Shown here piece after piece: positions 61,767 to 64,000 of a DNA stretch of 64,000 nt (positions within the stretch are counted from its first letter, which is position 1; each line of letters opens with the position of its first letter). Below the pieces are notes generated by a model, which did not search any database, was not told the origin of the DNA, and was given only the letters and a program-made list of their open reading frames with translations. Origin of the DNA: an uncultured Sutterella sp. (GTDB taxonomy: Bacteria; Pseudomonadota; Gammaproteobacteria; Burkholderiales; Burkholderiaceae_F); contig CABQGK010000005.1 of the NCBI GenBank assembly GCA_902463725.1, positions 62,001-126,000 on the forward strand. Reading direction: 5' to 3'. Both the position numbers and the translations under genes were made by a program.

Positions 61767-64000
61767 TCCAGCGGCATGTTGCGGTAGGGACTGCGCTTTT
61801 TTGTGCAGGTCTGATGGTGTGCAGTCAAATGCTCGCTCAAGAGTTTACTTTCGACCTTGATGCAGTGAGCAAAGATCTTGGGCGTCCCCTTACCCAAGAG
61901 GATCTGGATCGTCTTGAGGAGCAAGGCCGTGTCGGCATGCAAATCTACGACATCACCATCAATCGTACGGTTAAGAAAACGATGCGTATCAACATCCTCA
62001 AAGAGGATGGAGAATACAAAGCGCAGATTCCTGCGGAGGTGCTCTTTGAAGCCAATCTGCGCAAAGAAGCACAAAAGATTATCGCCGACTTACCTAATGG
62101 GGCGACTTTTACAGACCCTGCAAAATTGCTACCAGGGAGCACTATGAAAGTGGACGTCAATATGCAGACCGTTCAGATCGTGGTGCCTCAAGCATGGCAG
62201 GCGGATTATCGGTTGCAATTGGCGAATCCTACCCAATGGGATTGGGGTGAGCCCGCGCTTATTCTCAACTACTCTGGCGACTATACGCAGGGTTTTGGAG
62301 AGGAGTACGGCAGTCGAGGCTATGGGATGATTGGTACCCAACTGAACTTGGGTGCGTGGCGTTTAGTTAACCACTCTAATCTTACCTATGACTCGACTGC
62401 GCAGCGGAGCACGCGCTTTGAGCATGCGTCAACTTATCTAACGAGACTTTTGCCAGAGTGGCAAGCTCGGTTTACGGCAGGCAACCTCTCTACCATCAGC
62501 CTCTTTGACGATTCTCTGCAGATCGTGGGGGTGGAGTTGCGTGATGATGACAATCAGCACGAACCCTCGGAGCAGGCCTATATACCTGAAATTACCGGTG
62601 TCGCGGATACGCCTTCGATCGTGACGATTCGTCAAGGTGGTCGTACGCTTTTGGTTCGAGAAGTGCCTGCTGGTCCCTACCGCTTTACCAATTTGGAAGG
62701 CTTGGGGTTTGGCGGTACAGTTGAGGTGAGTGTTCGCGCTTCAGACGGCTCTGTTCGTACTTACTATGTGCCATTTATGTCTGGGCTCAAGCAACTTAAT
62801 ACGGGACGTTGGAGTTGGAATCTCGCCTCGGGGCGTTTGGACGAGGGTAATGGTGACAAACCTTACTTGGCAACGTTTGGCGTGGGTTATGGATTACCAC
62901 TTGGGTTCACACTATTCGGCAGTGCCTTGGCGTCTGAAAAATATTGGTATGCCCAAACGGGGGTCTCTAAGGATCTCAGTTGGGCTGGTGCGCTCTCCCT
63001 GTCTCTGGGGTACTCGGATTCCACCTACCCAGCTTATCAGCAGACAGGTGAGACGGTTGATCTGTCGTGGCGCAAGGTATTTTCTGAAACGAATTCTCAG
63101 GTTTCAGTGAGTTATGGTCGTACTTTATCGGGCGCTCCTACCACCCTCACCAAGGTTGTCGGTGCGACGAGCACTGTGGACCCCTACCTATATGCTGACC
63201 TGAAGTCGCGTCTTTCGATCTCGATGAATCAACTGTTTAAGTCGCTCAGTAACAGCTCCCTAGTGGGCACTTATTTACGTGAGGAGTATGCCACGGGGGG
63301 AACGCGACAGAGTTTGAACGCGAGCTACATGGTTCCCTTTAGCAACGGCAGCACCTTGTCTTTGAGCGTGCAACATACACGAGGAGGATACCGCGCTGGG
63401 GCAGATACTGAAGCGAGTACCTATGTGACCCTTATGTACACCATCCCGCTTGATCGCCTCTTTGGTGACCGAGTACCGCCCTTTACGCAGCTACAGACAC
63501 AAATGATGCACAGCGATAGTGGCTGGGATAAGTATGTGAATATTTCTGGCTCAGTTGGGAAGGATAGTAGCCTTTATTACAGCGTGGGTGTTAACAGTGC
63601 ATCTTCTGGCACGGAGACGTATACGGCAGGGATGACATTGGACAGTGACCATGGCCGACTTGGCCTCAATGCGACGAAGACCGACGAGCGTACTACGGTT
63701 AATTTCTCGGCGATGGGGGGGGTGTTGGCGATGCGGCGGGGCATTTTCTTCGCAAGAGATATTACTAACAGTGCCGTAGTGGTTTCTCTTTCGGATGCTG
63801 AGGGTTTCGAGGTCGATTCGCATCGAAATGTACGCGGCCTTTTCTCTGACTCGGTACTGGTGACAGATTTGTCGGATTATCGCCGCAATGAGGTGCGCCT
63901 CAACCCCGATACTATCCCTGCGAATGTGTCGGTAAGTAAGTTTATTGAAACAGCCATTCCTGCGGATGGCGCAATTTTAGACTTGAGCTTTAAGAGTGTC
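61763..64000 (+). CDS. Fimbrial outer-membrane usher (FimD/PapC-like), cut by window end
   Basis: 746 codons open to the last base; start is GTG 61763, with AGGAGG six bases upstream and overlapping the chaperone stop. Signal peptide ends MLAQ. The N-terminal domain is followed by the barrel, with the family block NPTQWDWGEPALILNYSGDY at about 153-172. The plug/barrel strand region has RQGGRTLLVREVPAGPYRF. The late part contains the middle-barrel and C-terminal plug signatures ADGAILDLSF and RNEVRLNPDTIPANV. It secretes and orders pilins. The missing end should hold the two C-terminal domains. Adhesin or tip genes probably follow outside the window. Confidence 0.93.
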   Translation, partial: MIQRHVAVGTALFCAGLMVCSQMLAQEFTFDLDAVSKDLGRPLTQEDLDRLEEQGRVGMQIYDITINRTVKKTMRINILKEDGEYKAQIPAEVLFEANLRKEAQKIIADLPNGATFTDPAKLLPGSTMKVDVNMQTVQIVVPQAWQADYRLQLANPTQWDWGEPALILNYSGDYTQGFGEEYGSRGYGMIGTQLNLGAWRLVNHSNLTYDSTAQRSTRFEHASTYLTRLLPEWQARFTAGNLSTISLFDDSLQIVGVELRDDDNQHEPSEQAYIPEITGVADTPSIVTIRQGGRTLLVREVPAGPYRFTNLEGLGFGGTVEVSVRASDGSVRTYYVPFMSGLKQLNTGRWSWNLASGRLDEGNGDKPYLATFGVGYGLPLGFTLFGSALASEKYWYAQTGVSKDLSWAGALSLSLGYSDSTYPAYQQTGETVDLSWRKVFSETNSQVSVSYGRTLSGAPTTLTKVVGATSTVDPYLYADLKSRLSISMNQLFKSLSNSSLVGTYLREEYATGGTRQSLNASYMVPFSNGSTLSLSVQHTRGGYRAGADTEASTYVTLMYTIPLDRLFGDRVPPFTQLQTQMMHSDSGWDKYVNISGSVGKDSSLYYSVGVNSASSGTETYTAGMTLDSDHGRLGLNATKTDERTTVNFSAMGGVLAMRRGIFFARDITNSAVVVSLSDAEGFEVDSHRNVRGLFSDSVLVTDLSDYRRNEVRLNPDTIPANVSVSKFIETAIPADGAILDLSFKSV

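Overview
The window comes from a betaproteobacterial chromosome near its replication origin. I infer Burkholderiales, most like an anaerobic or microaerophilic Sutterellaceae-type organism. The gene orders rpmH-rnpA-yidD-yidC-mnmE-mnmG-rsmG-parA-parB-atpIBEFHAGDC and gyrB/dnaN/dnaA support an origin-proximal location. A heme-free flavin reductase, a ten-heme cytochrome with its outer-membrane porin, and a DctA-type dicarboxylate carrier point to respiration on external or organic acceptors. Family placement is inference; no rRNA gene is present to confirm it.

Left arm (1-12.75 kb, all minus strand): a periplasmic FMN/FAD reductase, a BON-domain lipoprotein, a Crp/Fnr-type regulator, a 434-base stretch with the marks of oriC (about 3.67-4.10 kb), an old-yellow-enzyme-type reductase translationally linked to a 5'-nucleotidase, then gyrB, dnaN and dnaA. 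The strand switch lies at the dnaA/rpmH divergent promoter (12.6-13.2 kb). The best origin signature, and the point where sampled strand composition flips, is instead 8.5 kb away, beyond gyrB.

Centre (13.2-43.2 kb, mostly plus strand): housekeeping genes. These are ribosome and RNase P genes, membrane insertion (yidD/yidC), tRNA modification (mnmE/mnmG), rsmG, a MarC protein, parAB, the complete F-type ATP synthase operon with structured RNA around atpE, a universal stress protein, hemE, priA (with DnaA boxes in front), tRNA-Arg(CCG), a DUF971 protein, ubiE, a Tim44-domain protein, a sodium/solute symporter, glmU, glmS and a second MarC protein.

Right arm (43.2-64 kb): accessory modules. A tripartite RND efflux operon carries its own TetR-type repressor gene and two palindromic operators in its promoter. 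dctA has a repeated-element promoter, and a decayed IS66-like remnant follows it. A decaheme cytochrome/porin pair (MtrA/MtrB type) is divergent from a two-component system. A chaperone-usher fimbrial operon has two pilins, two chaperones and an usher cut by the window edge. The two-component system sits between the electron-conduit genes and the fimbrial operon and could control either; a repeated 8-base motif in front of the cytochrome gene favours the conduit.

All calls rest on reading the sequence by eye. No homology search, structure prediction or skew computation was run.
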